NCBI GenBank assembly: GCA_020310875.1
Contig: CM035407.1
Span: forward strand, 91,901,132-91,965,131
Reading direction: 5' to 3'
Length of the DNA: 64,000 nt
Source: Ceratopteris richardii
Taxonomy: Eukaryota > Streptophyta > Polypodiopsida > Polypodiales > Pteridaceae
Shown here: positions 32,824 through 42,563 of the stretch, piece by piece
Numbering within the stretch: the stretch's first letter is position 1
How the letters are laid out: every line of letters begins with the position of its first letter
The notes under the pieces: generated by a model
What the model was told of the DNA's origin: nothing
Database searches by the model: none
What the model saw: only the letters and a program-made list of their open reading frames with translations
Program-made: the position numbers and the translations under genes

Positions 32824-33634
32824 CTAGGCCTCCTCCTCCTTTTGGAGCTTTAGTGCTTCAATCTCCCTTCTCAACTGAGCAACAACATTCTCCTCCTCTT
32901 TGTAGGGCTTATTTCTTTTTAAGCCCTCCAGCTCCTTCCTTAGCTGGATCACTGGATCCTCCATTTCTGTACCATATGTTGGTTGGGAAGAAGTTGCTCC
33001 ATACTGGTACCTTATCTGCTCCAAGCGTGTGGCTGTGTTGATGAACTCCTCTATGGAGGCTGTAGGTAACACTAATTCCTTTATTTTGCATTGGGTGGCC
33101 ACTAGTAGGGGCTTAGCTAACCACTTCTTAACAAAAAAATCGTGTGGTGGATCTGGCAATTTAGCCATTAGTGCTTTGGCCCTAGTCACAAACTCTAGGA
33201 CCCAATCTCAAATTTTCTAGTTCTTCTATGATAATCTCCGCAGTGTTGCCATGCTGGAACTGATTCTTAAATGCATCTTTCGTCACATCCCAAGTGGTAA
33301 AATGGTTTTCAGCAAACTGGTTGAACCACTTATTGGCTAATCCCTCTAATGTGGCAGGGAAGAGAATAAAAAAGGCATCCTCCCTACCCATTAGGCCTCT
33401 AGTCTTACATAGTGCCAAAAACCTTCTAATGTGTTCATCCGGATCCTCCTGAGCTAGGCCTTTGAAAGAAGGAAACTTTATATTTAATGTAGAGAGTAAA
33501 GTTTCCAAGTCTACCTGACCCGCCATGCTCTTGACTGATGATGTCGAAGATAGTGGACTGGAGGACCTTCTAACAACCTTCCTTCTTGTTTGCTTGCAGG
33601 TGACCCTCAATGTTTGGGACCGGGTTGCGGCCAT
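32824..33634 (-). pseudogene. gag: Gag-only element gag core
   Basis: Start ATG at 33634 (MAATRSQTLRV; an upstream ATG at 33652 is also possible). 33634-33182 encodes the Retrotrans_gag-type core: LSTLNIKFPSFKGLAQEDPD, EHIRRFLALCKTRGL, LEGLANKWFNQFAENHFTTW. After a frame change near 33190 the second frame (33189-32824) carries FVKKWLAKPLL, IEEFINTATRLEQIRYQYG and a coiled-coil end (LRREIEALKLQKEEEA). Capsid-like protein forms the particle. One frameshift separates the halves. Confidence 0.85.
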
Positions 33635-33778
33635 GAGCAGCTCATAGCCCATTAAATATGAGACACTTGATAAGAATATTTAGCTTTTGTTTGATGAAGT
33701 AGCACTGTGGTTCTGTCGACACTTGATCTCTTCTATGCTTTGCACTTGGTTTCTCCTAAGCTCAAATCTCCTTGGAGG

Positions 33779-33800
33779 TCCCACCGGGCATGCCAAATTT
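33779..33800 (-). other. Primer-site region of gag-only element
   Basis: In element sense the bases just inside the 5' LTR read TTTGGCATGCCCGGTGGGAC. A conserved TTTGGC...CCGGTGGGAC start is often seen after the 5' LTR of plant Gypsy-type and gag-only elements. Confidence 0.6.
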
Positions 33801-34830
33801 TTTTGGGGGATTCTTAGACAAGAAGGAGTTTGAGGGTTTGTAGGAGAAAATGAAAAGACCAGAAGAGGAAATACACCTTGGAAGCTTTTGCCGATTGATT
33901 ACAGTAAGACAATTACAATGTTTGAAGCAAAATACAAGCCAATACTTCTGTGCACAATCACACAGAGTGCTCAATTACAAAATACCCAATATCCCAAAGT
34001 CTTCTTGCCGCCGGTCTCCTCTGCACCAAACCTCCACCTGCTTCAAGCTTATCCTTGTGCACACCTTGCATCAAGCTTCCGCTAAGGGGGAGGAATGAAT
34101 ACCTTCTGTCGGCACGTGCACACTGCAAAGAGACCTTGAGATCCTTGGGGGACTAGCTTAGCACCCTCTGCACAATCCCTTAGTCACTCTCTATGCACTC
34201 CTGCAACTCCACTTCTCTGCGTCGCACACGGGTGACTCTTGCACTTCTCTCCCTTGCTTCACTTAGACTATGCTTCTCTTGCTTACTCTAAGATTGGTCC
34301 AAGAATGGTCCTTGCCTTGATTTGAGTGTGTCGATCACGTACGCTCCTAACTGCAATGGTATCTTGGTGCTCACTTTGATGTCCCAAGATTGCCTTCACA
34401 AGTGGCAGCCAACGACTCACTGTTTTGTCCTGTAGTGACTTTAGACTAAAACCAAAATTTTAATGGGGGGGCCATACTTTCACCTGTGCGTACGCTGCCG
34501 CTTCACATACCTTCACATTTTCCTTTTAAGTCTTCACTTTTGCACATAAGAGGGGGTTCACTTGAACCTTTCAAAACACTTTAAAACACACTTTGAACCT
34601 TAGGGAAATTAGAGAAAATACCTCTGCAACCTACAACCCACTTTCTCCCAATTACCCTTTGTGGACAATTAATTGTGCACTACCTGTGCACTTTGACACC
34701 TGCACTTTAGCACTTTGACTTTGCACCTGTTGACTTTGACCTTGACCTTGTTGACTTTGACTAGTTGACTTTGACCTGTTGACTTTGACTGTATTTGACT
34801 TTGACCAACATGACTTTTATGGGCTCAACA
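33801..34830 (-). repeat. 5' LTR of gag-only element
   Basis: In element sense TGTTGAGCCCATAAAAGTC to the 33801 end, where the terminal CA is mutated (plus strand TTTTGGGGG instead of TGTTGGGGG). It also holds the W-box cluster at 34705-34818 and an in-phase partner of every block of 29855-30882. Confidence 0.93.
34705..34818. promoter_or_regulatory. W-box (TTGAC) cluster in 5' LTR U3
   Basis: Second copy of the cluster seen at 30756-30870, with about 13 TTGAC cores. This is the copy that would drive transcription of the element. Confidence 0.6.
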
Positions 34831-34835
34831 CTACT

Positions 34836-35165
34836 CTATACCAAATGTCTCTAATACTAGATTGGAGTGAACCCTTAGTAGCCTTCCTGAGGACGAAAAC
34901 ATTCCCTCAAGAGATGACCCTGGCTAGGCAGAGAAGCTTAGAACAAGAAGCTTTAGACTACTCACTCATTGGAGATAACTTATACAAACGTGGTAAAGAT
35001 GGTTACCTCAGACTATGTGTCCATGAGACGAAATATCTGAAGATCTTGGAAACTGCTCACCAAGGTGTAGCAAGAGGACACTTTGGTCCGGATCGGGTGT
35101 CAAGGCAATCCTATTTGCAGGCTTGTGGTGGCCAACCCTTCACATGGATGCACATACCTATGTGA
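34836..35165 (+). pseudogene. pol: Gypsy-3 second linker plus H2C2 module
   Basis: Resumes pol after the gag-only insertion: LILDWSEPLVAFLRTKTFPQ, LEQEALDYSLIGDNLYKRGK, LRLCVHETKYLKILETAHQG, then HQGVARGHFGPDRV. After a frame change at about 35120 comes WWPTLHMDAHTYVKRWDVCK. The His pair is intact; the first Cys of the C-x2-C pair is Trp. The standard Gypsy order is RNase H, one linker, one H2C2, integrase; here this unit directly follows another complete one. Confidence 0.75.
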
Positions 35166-35840
35166 AGCGATGGGATGTGTGCAAGCGAACTCAGTATCCT
35201 ATACGCAAAGATGAGATGCCACTGAAACCTATGATGGGTGGACATGCATTTTCTAAGTGGGGAATAGACTTTGTTGGTCCTATTAACCCCCCAGCTAAGA
35301 TTTCCCATGCGGAGTACATCATCATGGCCACTGATTATCTAACCAAGTGGGTAGAAGTGAAAGTTACAACGAAGAACGATGCTCAAACGACAGCTAAGTT
35401 CTTATTCGAGAATGTGTTCACCAGATACGGACTGCCAATAGAGTTAGTAAGTGATAGAGGCATGCACTTCCTGAATGAAGTCATTGAAAATCTTCTTCAA
35501 GAGTTCTTGGTGATACACAAGAAGTCTGCCCCCTATCATCCACAAGCTAATGGGCAAGCCAAAAGCACAAATAAGATTCTATGCAATGTGCTGACCAAAC
35601 TAGTGAATAATAAACGCTCTGGTTGGGACAAACAGCTACACCATGATGTTTGGGCATACAGAGTTGCCTATAAAATGGTACTCCAAGCCACACCCTTTCA
35701 GATGGTATTTGGCCAAAATGTAGTGCTACCATTGGACTTCTTGATACCTACATTGAAAGTAGCACAAGAGCATGATTGGACAGGCCATGAGCTCTCCTCT
35801 GGAACTCCCTTCTTTTTCAAAGGCCATAGGGATGCAACAA
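35123..35840 (+). pseudogene. pol: Gypsy-3 integrase core
   Basis: Open frame with WGIDFVGPINPP (first Asp about 35268), LPIELVSDRGMHFLNEVI (second Asp about 35455) and PYHPQANGQAKSTNKIL (the expected Glu is Lys: A-K-S instead of A-E-S, about 35560-35570), then WAYRVAYKMVLQATPFQMVF and LPLDFLIPTLKVAQEHDWTG. The frame itself is open to 35998, but the catalytic Glu change suggests an inactive enzyme. The C-terminal GPY/F domain is missing or scrambled after about 35790. Confidence 0.88.
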
Positions 35841-36401
35841 CCAAAGGCGAATCAAATGCAGAAGAAGCAGACAACTCATGCTCGAAGCCAAAAGAAAGTA
35901 TGAAGCATGGTGTCTCAACCACCAAAACAAGTGTGGGTGCGGAAAAACGACCAACCTGTTGTGGTCCAGTCATAACCACTGGCTCAACTTCATATTAGGG
36001 ATCAATAACAGGACACTAATAAGAAGTCCTTCCAAAATTCTTCTACTAAAGTGAAGTCTATCTGGGTACCCAAGAAGTCAATGAAGGTTGACCCACAATC
36101 AAGACAAATTTGGGTGCCTAAGGCTTGCTTGAAGGCTCAAATAGCCACACACAGACCACACCATGTACAAAATGGCTCACTCACTCGAACAGCTGATACC
36201 CACTCTTATTCGGCACGCACGAAAACATATTCGCCCATGAGCATGAGCATAATCACTCATAAATGGGTCCCTAAAAAGCCTCATCTCCAAGCAAACACTC
36301 TTATAAAGCCCTCCAGAGCCTCCGCAAGGTCAAAACCGAAAGCCATCCACTGTGTTTGGAAGCCCAAAGCTTGTAATAAACCCCCCGACCCTCATTTGTA
36401 A
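35841..36401 (+). pseudogene. Gypsy-3 post-integrase region with W-[VI]-P-K repeats
   Basis: In one frame (with stops at about 35902, 35970 and 36000) are five tryptophan motifs: QVWVRKN (about 35928), SIWVPKKS (about 36059), QIWVPKACLKAQ (about 36106), HKWVPKKP (about 36260) and CVWKPKAC (about 36354). 36051-36401 is fully open, basic and rich in Lys, Ser and Pro. Gypsy-1 has the same kind of motif (QVWIPERL, QMWIPRK) in the same position. The motif may bind nucleic acid or a partner protein; the role is unknown. Confidence 0.55.
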
Positions 36402-36634
36402 ATTCATCTCCATCTACTAAACTGCATCATCATCACACTACATCTTTCTATTTAGCTCATAGGACTAGTCATGCACTAACTATACACACAATCACCGTGC
36501 ACTCACTGACATACTAACCTATCACTAAGCACTCATGTTAATGTTGTAACGGGGACAAAAATTGTTCTATCTTGTCCATTACAGTGTTAACACATGCTTC
36601 TATATTCTCACAAAACCAGCAAGCAAGCAGTAAC
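36402..36634 (+). other. Gypsy-3 intergenic leader before extra ORF, with candidate 3' splice site
   Basis: Non-coding, Thr/Ser-codon-poor and pyrimidine-rich. TTGTTCTATCTTGTCCATTACAG ends at 36584, a good match to a plant 3' splice site, 50 bases before the likely start codon at 36635. Env-like and accessory ORFs of other plant LTR elements can be expressed from spliced RNA; here this is inferred. Confidence 0.4.
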
Positions 36635-37161
36635 ATGGCAGAAGTAGGAGGCACCAGTTCCCAGGCGAGGTCCAACACCCAAATTGTGGACATTGAAACC
36701 CTCCTCCTCGAACCACAACTCACCGAGAGGCTTTTAAGAGCTCAAAGTGGTGCATGTACTTCCCATTCAGAACCCTCCGTAAGGGCATACATCACAAGTT
36801 GGCGAACATGCACATTGGTTTAGTGATGTCACAGGTCCATTGGGTGAGGGAACCTACTTTTGGGAGGTAGAAATTGAGTTCAATGGCAAATGGGGAAGAT
36901 ACCATTTCTTTACCCGTGAATTTGAGAACTATCAGGATGCAGAAGTAATGAGATCTGTCTGGACCAAAGCGGGCTTGGATAGCTACTTTAGGGCACTCTT
37001 ACCCAAGCCTGATTTCTTGCATTGCTCCTACCTGATCAGTACCATTACCCATAGCAGAGCCAAGGGGGGCGATAGTACCTTTGTGCTACCCTCATTAACA
37101 CCAGGCCACGAGCTAAAAAGATTCAAACTGACCCTCAAGCTAGTACGGGAGGCCTTGGACA

Positions 37162-38193
37162 TGTTGGTGCAGACCAATCACCAATTGAAGGCTTGGAAGG
37201 TTAAAGAGTGAAGGAAGGATCAACTATTGAAGCTTGGAAGAAAGACATATTCAGAGGATAAGAGAAGTGTACACATATGTACATTAGTATAGTCATAGGT
37301 GAATTAGATCTTTGTTTGAGTAAGAATCTTGTACAAATTATCTATAAATACTTTGAGAAAAGTCGGGGCATGTATGAGAGCATATGTGACAATAGTTAGA
37401 AGCCAAGATTGAGGAAGTTAGAAGTCATGAGATAGAGAAAAATTAGTTGAGTTAGCTCTCATCACTCAGTTGTAAACTTTTCTGAGTAATTGAAAATCTT
37501 GCGCCCGATGTTTCTGCGTGTTCTCCTTCTACAGTAGATCAATCGTGAAATGCTTTTGTACAAGTCTAAGTTGGAAGGTGCTTGACCTCTGTACAAAGTT
37601 TTAGCTTTCAATTGCAATCAGGCTTAGAGAATTAAGTGAAGGAACATTCATATGTGAAGTATGTTCACAGGTTCCTAAAACAGGCGCAGATTTCGAAGTT
37701 ATTGTTTTGATCATTTCTCCCAGCACAGTTTAAAGTTTTGCATGAGTGAGGGCTTAATCTTTAAGTTGAAAGATAAGCTACTTATGGCTAGAAGCATTTT
37801 GTAAAACGGGTTTGACATTGTGAGAACCAAAGTTAAGAAGTTAGGGGTGTCAAATCGACTTCTCAGAAGTACAGATTTGGACATAGGTAACTTGTGAAGT
37901 AAATTTCTCAAGTTATACTAAGGCTTTTGAAGTAATTCAACTTGGAGGAGATGCGCAATCTCTAGGAGATGATTCATACAAAGTTTCATCAAAAACTTTA
38001 CATGTTTGATAGGTCAATGTGGAGAAATAGTGCAGCAGACTTTTCTGTGTTTTATCTTTTTCACAGATTTTCTCAATTTTGATAATTTGGAGATTGGACC
38101 TCTAATTTAGTGAAGGTTTTGACTTACTCTTGGTATAGAGGTGCTCTAATCACAAGAGTAGGTTGTTCTTTTGGAGATTAACACTCTCCATCA
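37162..38193 (+). repeat. 5' LTR of Copia-B
   Basis: TGTTGGTGCAGACCAATC to TTAACACTCTCCATCA; nearly identical to 42564-43596. Confidence 0.96.
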
Positions 38194-38194
38194 G

Positions 38195-38209
38195 TGGTAT
38201 CAGAGCAGG
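38195..38209 (+). other. Primer binding site of Copia-B
   Basis: TGGTATCAGAGCAGG is an exact match to the canonical plant Copia site for initiator tRNA-Met, one base after the LTR. Confidence 0.93.
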
Positions 38210-38416
38210 AGACATCAAAATCAAGGAAAGGAAGGTCCCGACTGCTGCAGATTCAAGAAGTTCAACATTTGAAGAACTAAGAAGTGAAAGCTTGGAGTCA
38301 AAAGCCTGAGGAGAAGACTACTCGACATCAAGAAAGGCAAAAGGAGTCTAATTCGAAGTAAAGGTACATACATTGTTTGTAAAGCTTGAAGTTTTCAATA
38401 TACAGGTGGATACAAG

Positions 38417-39664
38417 ATGGGAGATGCTCTACAGATAGAGAAATTGGATAGGGAAAACTATCCTGCATGGTCAATGAGGATGGAAGCTCATCTTATGAGC
38501 AAAGATTTAATTGGTTACATCACAGGAGAAGAAGAGAAGCCAGAGTTCAGAGATCCTAGTGTTCCAACTAGGGAAGAGTTAGCAGATCTGAAAAATTGGA
38601 TGAAGAAAGATGCTCAAGCTAGGAGCATTATCTATATGGGAGTCAATGATTACTTGTTACCTCATATTAGAGGTCTTGAAAGTGCAACTGACATATGGAA
38701 TGCTTTGGAGGAGCATTTCCAGAACACTACAAAGTCAAGGAAGGCATCCTTATGGGCAGAGTTTACTACCTTCAAGAAGAAGGCCTCTCAATCCATCTCA
38801 GACTATGTAACAAGGATGAAAGATATTGCAGATGCTTTAGGAGCTGTTGATGAAGACATTGAGGAGGATAAATTGGTAAGGCAAATCCTTACAGGGTTGA
38901 GAGGTGATGACAAATGGAAGCCATTTATTTTGTCTACAGAACTATCACTTGACCATTTCACTCCTGATTTAAATCAATTGTTAGGTCATATGCTAACATT
39001 TGAGCAGGATGTTAAAGGAGATGGTGACAAGAGTACAGGACATGCAATGTACTCAAAGGACAAGAAGAAGAATAGCAAAGGAAAACAACAAGCAGGTGAA
39101 GATGAAGGAACAACTACTCAAGCCAACTTCCTAAGAGGAAGAGGAGGTGGCAAAGGTAGAGGAAGAGGCAGGAACAACAAAGATGGAGGCAAAGCTTGCT
39201 GGATTTGTGGTAAGACAAATCACTTAGCTAATGATTGTTGGCATAATAATCAGAATAATGGTGGATACAATCAGAATTATAATACAAGAGGAAGAGGTGG
39301 CAGAAATCAAAGAGGTAATTACAGAGGTAGAGGTGGAAGGAATTACTTTGGAAGAAATGCAGGTAGAGGATTTCAAAGTCAACAATACAACAACACCTAC
39401 TACAATTATGCTTCAGATCAAAAGGAGGATTCAACATTGATAATGAATGCAACTTGTGAAAGGCAGAGTGAAGATCAAAGAGTCTTCTACATTGACTCAG
39501 GGTGTAGCAATCACCTGAGTGGTAACATATCTTTGATGACTGATTTGGAAAGTAAAGTTTTTAATCATGTTGTTCAAACAGGTGACAACACAAAGCACAA
39601 TGTGAAGTCAATTGGATCAGTGAAGGCCAAGGATGGAAGCACCTTATTGAGTAAGGTTTTGTAA
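38417..39664 (+). CDS. gag: Copia-B gag plus start of protease
   Basis: 415 residues from ATG 38417. N-terminus KLDRENYPAWSMRMEAHLM (DUF4219-like) and the UBN2/gag-type capsid region (IWNALEEHFQNTTKSRKASL, SISDYVTRMKDIADALGAV, RQILTGLRGDDKWKPFIL) take up the first 210 residues. An Arg/Gly-rich stretch with one zinc knuckle, CWICGKTNHLANDC (about residues 258-271), follows, then RGG-type repeats. The retropepsin-like active site FYIDSGCSNHLSGN lies at about residues 356-369. The frame ends at 39664 because of a lesion between protease and integrase. The intact gag suggests recent activity. Confidence 0.93.
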   Translation: MGDALQIEKLDRENYPAWSMRMEAHLMSKDLIGYITGEEEKPEFRDPSVPTREELADLKNWMKKDAQARSIIYMGVNDYLLPHIRGLESATDIWNALEEHFQNTTKSRKASLWAEFTTFKKKASQSISDYVTRMKDIADALGAVDEDIEEDKLVRQILTGLRGDDKWKPFILSTELSLDHFTPDLNQLLGHMLTFEQDVKGDGDKSTGHAMYSKDKKKNSKGKQQAGEDEGTTTQANFLRGRGGGKGRGRGRNNKDGGKACWICGKTNHLANDCWHNNQNNGGYNQNYNTRGRGGRNQRGNYRGRGGRNYFGRNAGRGFQSQQYNNTYYNYASDQKEDSTLIMNATCERQSEDQRVFYIDSGCSNHLSGNISLMTDLESKVFNHVVQTGDNTKHNVKSIGSVKAKDGSTLLSKVL

Positions 39665-39723
39665 GTGTAGGTCAAATTGTTGAAAAGGGATATGAAGTAA
39701 GGTTCACTAATGATGGAGTATAT

Positions 39724-42555
39724 GTGGAAGACCCTAGCCAAGGGTATAAACAGATTGTTTCAGGGAAAAAGGAAGGAAGATTATTTACATTGAAGATTCA
39801 AGGCAATATTGGTCATGCTATGTTCACATATGGAGGTCATAAGATCTCTGAGTTAGATCTTTGGCACAAGAGGCTTGGACATTTCAATGAAAGAGGTATT
39901 AAAGATATGGTTAACAATGGTTCAGTGCTTGGATTGCCTAATGTTGCAGGTCAACATATGACATACAAATGTGAGGCATGTCAATTAGGTAAGGCTCATA
40001 AACATTCCTATTCCAAGCATGGTTTTATGTACTCAGAGAAGCTTGAGTTGGTACACACAGATGTGTGGGGACCATCAAAAGATTTCAGTATAAATGGATC
40101 AAGGTATTATGTGATTTATGTTGATGATGCTACTAGGTGGATCACTATCTATGTGATCAAAGATAAGTCGGAAGTGTTTAATACATTTAAACACTATCAT
40201 GCATATGCAGAAAGAATTACAGGTCATAAGTTGAAAAGACTAAGGTCAGATGGAGGGGGAGAGTATTTCTCAAATGAGTTCAGTGATTACTTATGGAATG
40301 CAGGTATAAAAAGGGAAGTTACTTGCAGGTACTCTCCTCAACAAAATGGTGTTGCAGAAAGGAGAAATAGAACAATTGTTGAGTTTGCAAGATCCATGAT
40401 GAAGGAGAAAAATTGCCCTAATTATTTGTGGGCTGAAGCTATAAATACAGCCACTTATTTGGTCAATAGGCTACCATGTAAAGCCTTGGAGGGTATGACA
40501 CCATATGAGGCTTGGTGGGGTAAAAGACCTACCTTGGATCATTGCAGAGTTTTTGGGTGTGTGGCATATGCATATGTGCCATCACAATTAAGGCACAAGT
40601 TGGAGCCTAAAGCTAAAAAGTATGTTTTCATTGGCTATGATGATAAGCAGATGGGCTATAGATTGTGGAGTCCATCAACAAAGCAATTTATGGTTTCTAA
40701 GGATGTTACATTTGATGAACAAAGCACTTGGTATGCAGGTACAATCAATATCAATACAGGTGATGAAGAAGAAGTGAGTCAAAGAAAAGGTAAATCAAAA
40801 GTTCAAATATTTGATGAGCAAGAGAATAATGAAGTGCAGGTTGAAGTGGAAGAGACACCAAGATTTGATCCTGAATGTGAAGAGCCAGAAACCTCAAGGA
40901 GTGGAGAACTCAGAAGGTCAACAAGAAATAGGTGGCAACCTACAAGGTATAGTTATGATACTTCATTTCTAGCCACAAAAGATTATGCTTATATGGTGAA
41001 TACAGATGAAGACCCTTCTACATATGAAGAGGCAAAAGGTAAGGAAAAATGGGAGAGTGCTATGCAGGAAGAATATGATGCACTATTGGAGAATCAAAAT
41101 TGGGATTTGGTTCCTAAACCAAATAGTCAGAAGATTATTGGATGCAAGTGGGTCTACAAGACAAAAAGGTTTGCAGATGGAAGTGTGTCTAGATACAAAG
41201 CTAGACTTGTTGTCAAAGGCTTTGCTCAAACATATGGTATTGATTATGATGAGACCTATAGTCCTGTGGCAAAGATGACAACTATAAGGACACTTATTGC
41301 TATTGCTGCATGTAAAGGTTGGAAGCTATGTCAACTTGATGTGAAAAATGCTTTTTTGAATGGTTACATTTCAGATGATGTATTCATGGAGCAACCTCAA
41401 GGGTTCAGAGATAAAAGGTATCCAGATCATGTGTGCAAGCTCAAGAGAGCTTTGTATGGCTTGAAGCAGGCCCCAAGGGCATGGAACTATAGACTTGTGA
41501 AGTTCCTAAAAGAACTTGGTTTTCAGGTGTCTAAAGCAGATAGTAGTTTGCTTGTCAAGGCAAGTGAAAATGGTTTCATATACATGTGCATATATGTTGA
41601 TGATATAATTCTTACAGGTACAGATGAAGAAGGAATACAAAAGCTTAAGAGGCAAATGGAAAAGGAGTTCAAGATAAGTGACTTGGGAGACTTATCATAC
41701 TTCTTGGGCATGGAGATTACATATACTCAACATGGAGTATTTGTGACCCAAGAAAGGTATTTGAAGAACTTGTTAATCAAGTTTAAAATGGATGATTGCA
41801 GGGTAGCACCTACACCAATGGAGGTGAATCACAAATTGAGTAAGTATGGAGGAGAAGAATTCAAAGACATGAGACAATATCAGAGTTTGGTTGGTAGTCT
41901 TATCTATGCTACTCTAACTAGACCTGATTTATCATATGCAGTAGGGGTTTTGTCTCAATTTATGCATTGCCCAAGGAAAGAACATTGGATTGCAGGACAA
42001 AGGGTGTTGAGGTACATTAAGGGTACACTCAATGAAGGTTTGTATTATGGGTTTACCTCAGATACAAATATCAAAGTTTATAGTGATGCAGATTGGGCAG
42101 GTAATCCAGATGATAGAAGATCAACCTATGGATACATGTGTTATGTGGGAGATAAGTTAATCTCATGGTGTTCTAAGAAGCAACATACAGTTGCTTTGTC
42201 TTCTACAGAAGCTGAGTATAAAGGCATGGTTGAAGCTGCAAAGGAAGTGATTTGGCTCAAGACCCTGATGAAGAGTCTTGACATTATGCATGGGGTACCA
42301 ATTATATATGGAGATAACATGAGTTCATTGTATTTAGCTGCTAATCCTGTTTTTCATGCCAGGACCAAACACATTGAGATTCAGTATCACTTTCTAAGAG
42401 AGAAGGTGATGGATAAAGAGATTGAAGTAATCCATACTTCAACAAAAGATCAGATAGCTGATATGCTTACAAAAGGCTTGGATGGACCAAAGTTACAAAG
42501 GTTCAAAGACATGGCAGGTATAAAGAAGATAGTGAAGACCTCAATTGATGATTGA
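39724..42555 (+). CDS. pol: Copia-B pol: integrase, reverse transcriptase, RNase H
   Basis: 943 residues, fully open. GAG-pre-integrase zinc motif LDLWHKRLGHFN...CEACQLGK (residues 44-90). Integrase triad: Asp113 (LVHTDVWGP), Asp176 (LRSDGGGEYF) and Glu212 (NGVAERRNR). RT (about residues 440-710): VDKWxx-like start, GCKWVYKTKRFADG, QLDVKNAFLNGYI (about residue 536), LYGLKQAPRAWN, YVDD (about residue 624). RNase H (about residues 780-930): VYSDADWAGNPDDRRS, SSTEAEYKGM, KHIEIQYHFLRE, DMLTKGL. It is in a different frame from gag-PR, with roughly ten residues deleted at the junction, so a single Gag-Pol cannot be read through. All visible catalytic residues are intact. Confidence 0.95.
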   Translation: MEDPSQGYKQIVSGKKEGRLFTLKIQGNIGHAMFTYGGHKISELDLWHKRLGHFNERGIKDMVNNGSVLGLPNVAGQHMTYKCEACQLGKAHKHSYSKHGFMYSEKLELVHTDVWGPSKDFSINGSRYYVIYVDDATRWITIYVIKDKSEVFNTFKHYHAYAERITGHKLKRLRSDGGGEYFSNEFSDYLWNAGIKREVTCRYSPQQNGVAERRNRTIVEFARSMMKEKNCPNYLWAEAINTATYLVNRLPCKALEGMTPYEAWWGKRPTLDHCRVFGCVAYAYVPSQLRHKLEPKAKKYVFIGYDDKQMGYRLWSPSTKQFMVSKDVTFDEQSTWYAGTININTGDEEEVSQRKGKSKVQIFDEQENNEVQVEVEETPRFDPECEEPETSRSGELRRSTRNRWQPTRYSYDTSFLATKDYAYMVNTDEDPSTYEEAKGKEKWESAMQEEYDALLENQNWDLVPKPNSQKIIGCKWVYKTKRFADGSVSRYKARLVVKGFAQTYGIDYDETYSPVAKMTTIRTLIAIAACKGWKLCQLDVKNAFLNGYISDDVFMEQPQGFRDKRYPDHVCKLKRALYGLKQAPRAWNYRLVKFLKELGFQVSKADSSLLVKASENGFIYMCIYVDDIILTGTDEEGIQKLKRQMEKEFKISDLGDLSYFLGMEITYTQHGVFVTQERYLKNLLIKFKMDDCRVAPTPMEVNHKLSKYGGEEFKDMRQYQSLVGSLIYATLTRPDLSYAVGVLSQFMHCPRKEHWIAGQRVLRYIKGTLNEGLYYGFTSDTNIKVYSDADWAGNPDDRRSTYGYMCYVGDKLISWCSKKQHTVALSSTEAEYKGMVEAAKEVIWLKTLMKSLDIMHGVPIIYGDNMSSLYLAANPVFHARTKHIEIQYHFLREKVMDKEIEVIHTSTKDQIADMLTKGLDGPKLQRFKDMAGIKKIVKTSIDD

Positions 42556-42563
42556 GGGGGAGC
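42553..42563 (+). other. Polypurine tract of Copia-B
   Basis: TGAGGGGGAGC directly precedes the 3' LTR TG at 42564. Confidence 0.85.

Larger units (their letters stand above)
29855..34830 (-). mobile_element. Gag-only (TR-GAG/LARD-like) LTR retrotransposon
   Basis: LTRs of about 1030 bases at 29855-30882 and 33801-34830, flanked by CTACT (29850-29854 and 34831-34835). The only coding content, on the minus strand, is gag, zinc knuckles and the start of a retropepsin; RT, RNase H and integrase are absent. The PBS-like sequence inside 33800 and the gag direction both show transcription toward lower coordinates. LTRs differ at about 20 sites by eye (about 2 percent). It must be mobilised in trans. 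It inserted into the Gypsy-3 pol. A third LTR of this family is at 1-845. Confidence 0.93.

Noticed and set aside
36051-36401. Histone or ribosomal-protein-like basic ORF
   Set aside because: Basic composition only; the W-x-P motifs and the position after integrase show that it belongs to Gypsy-3.
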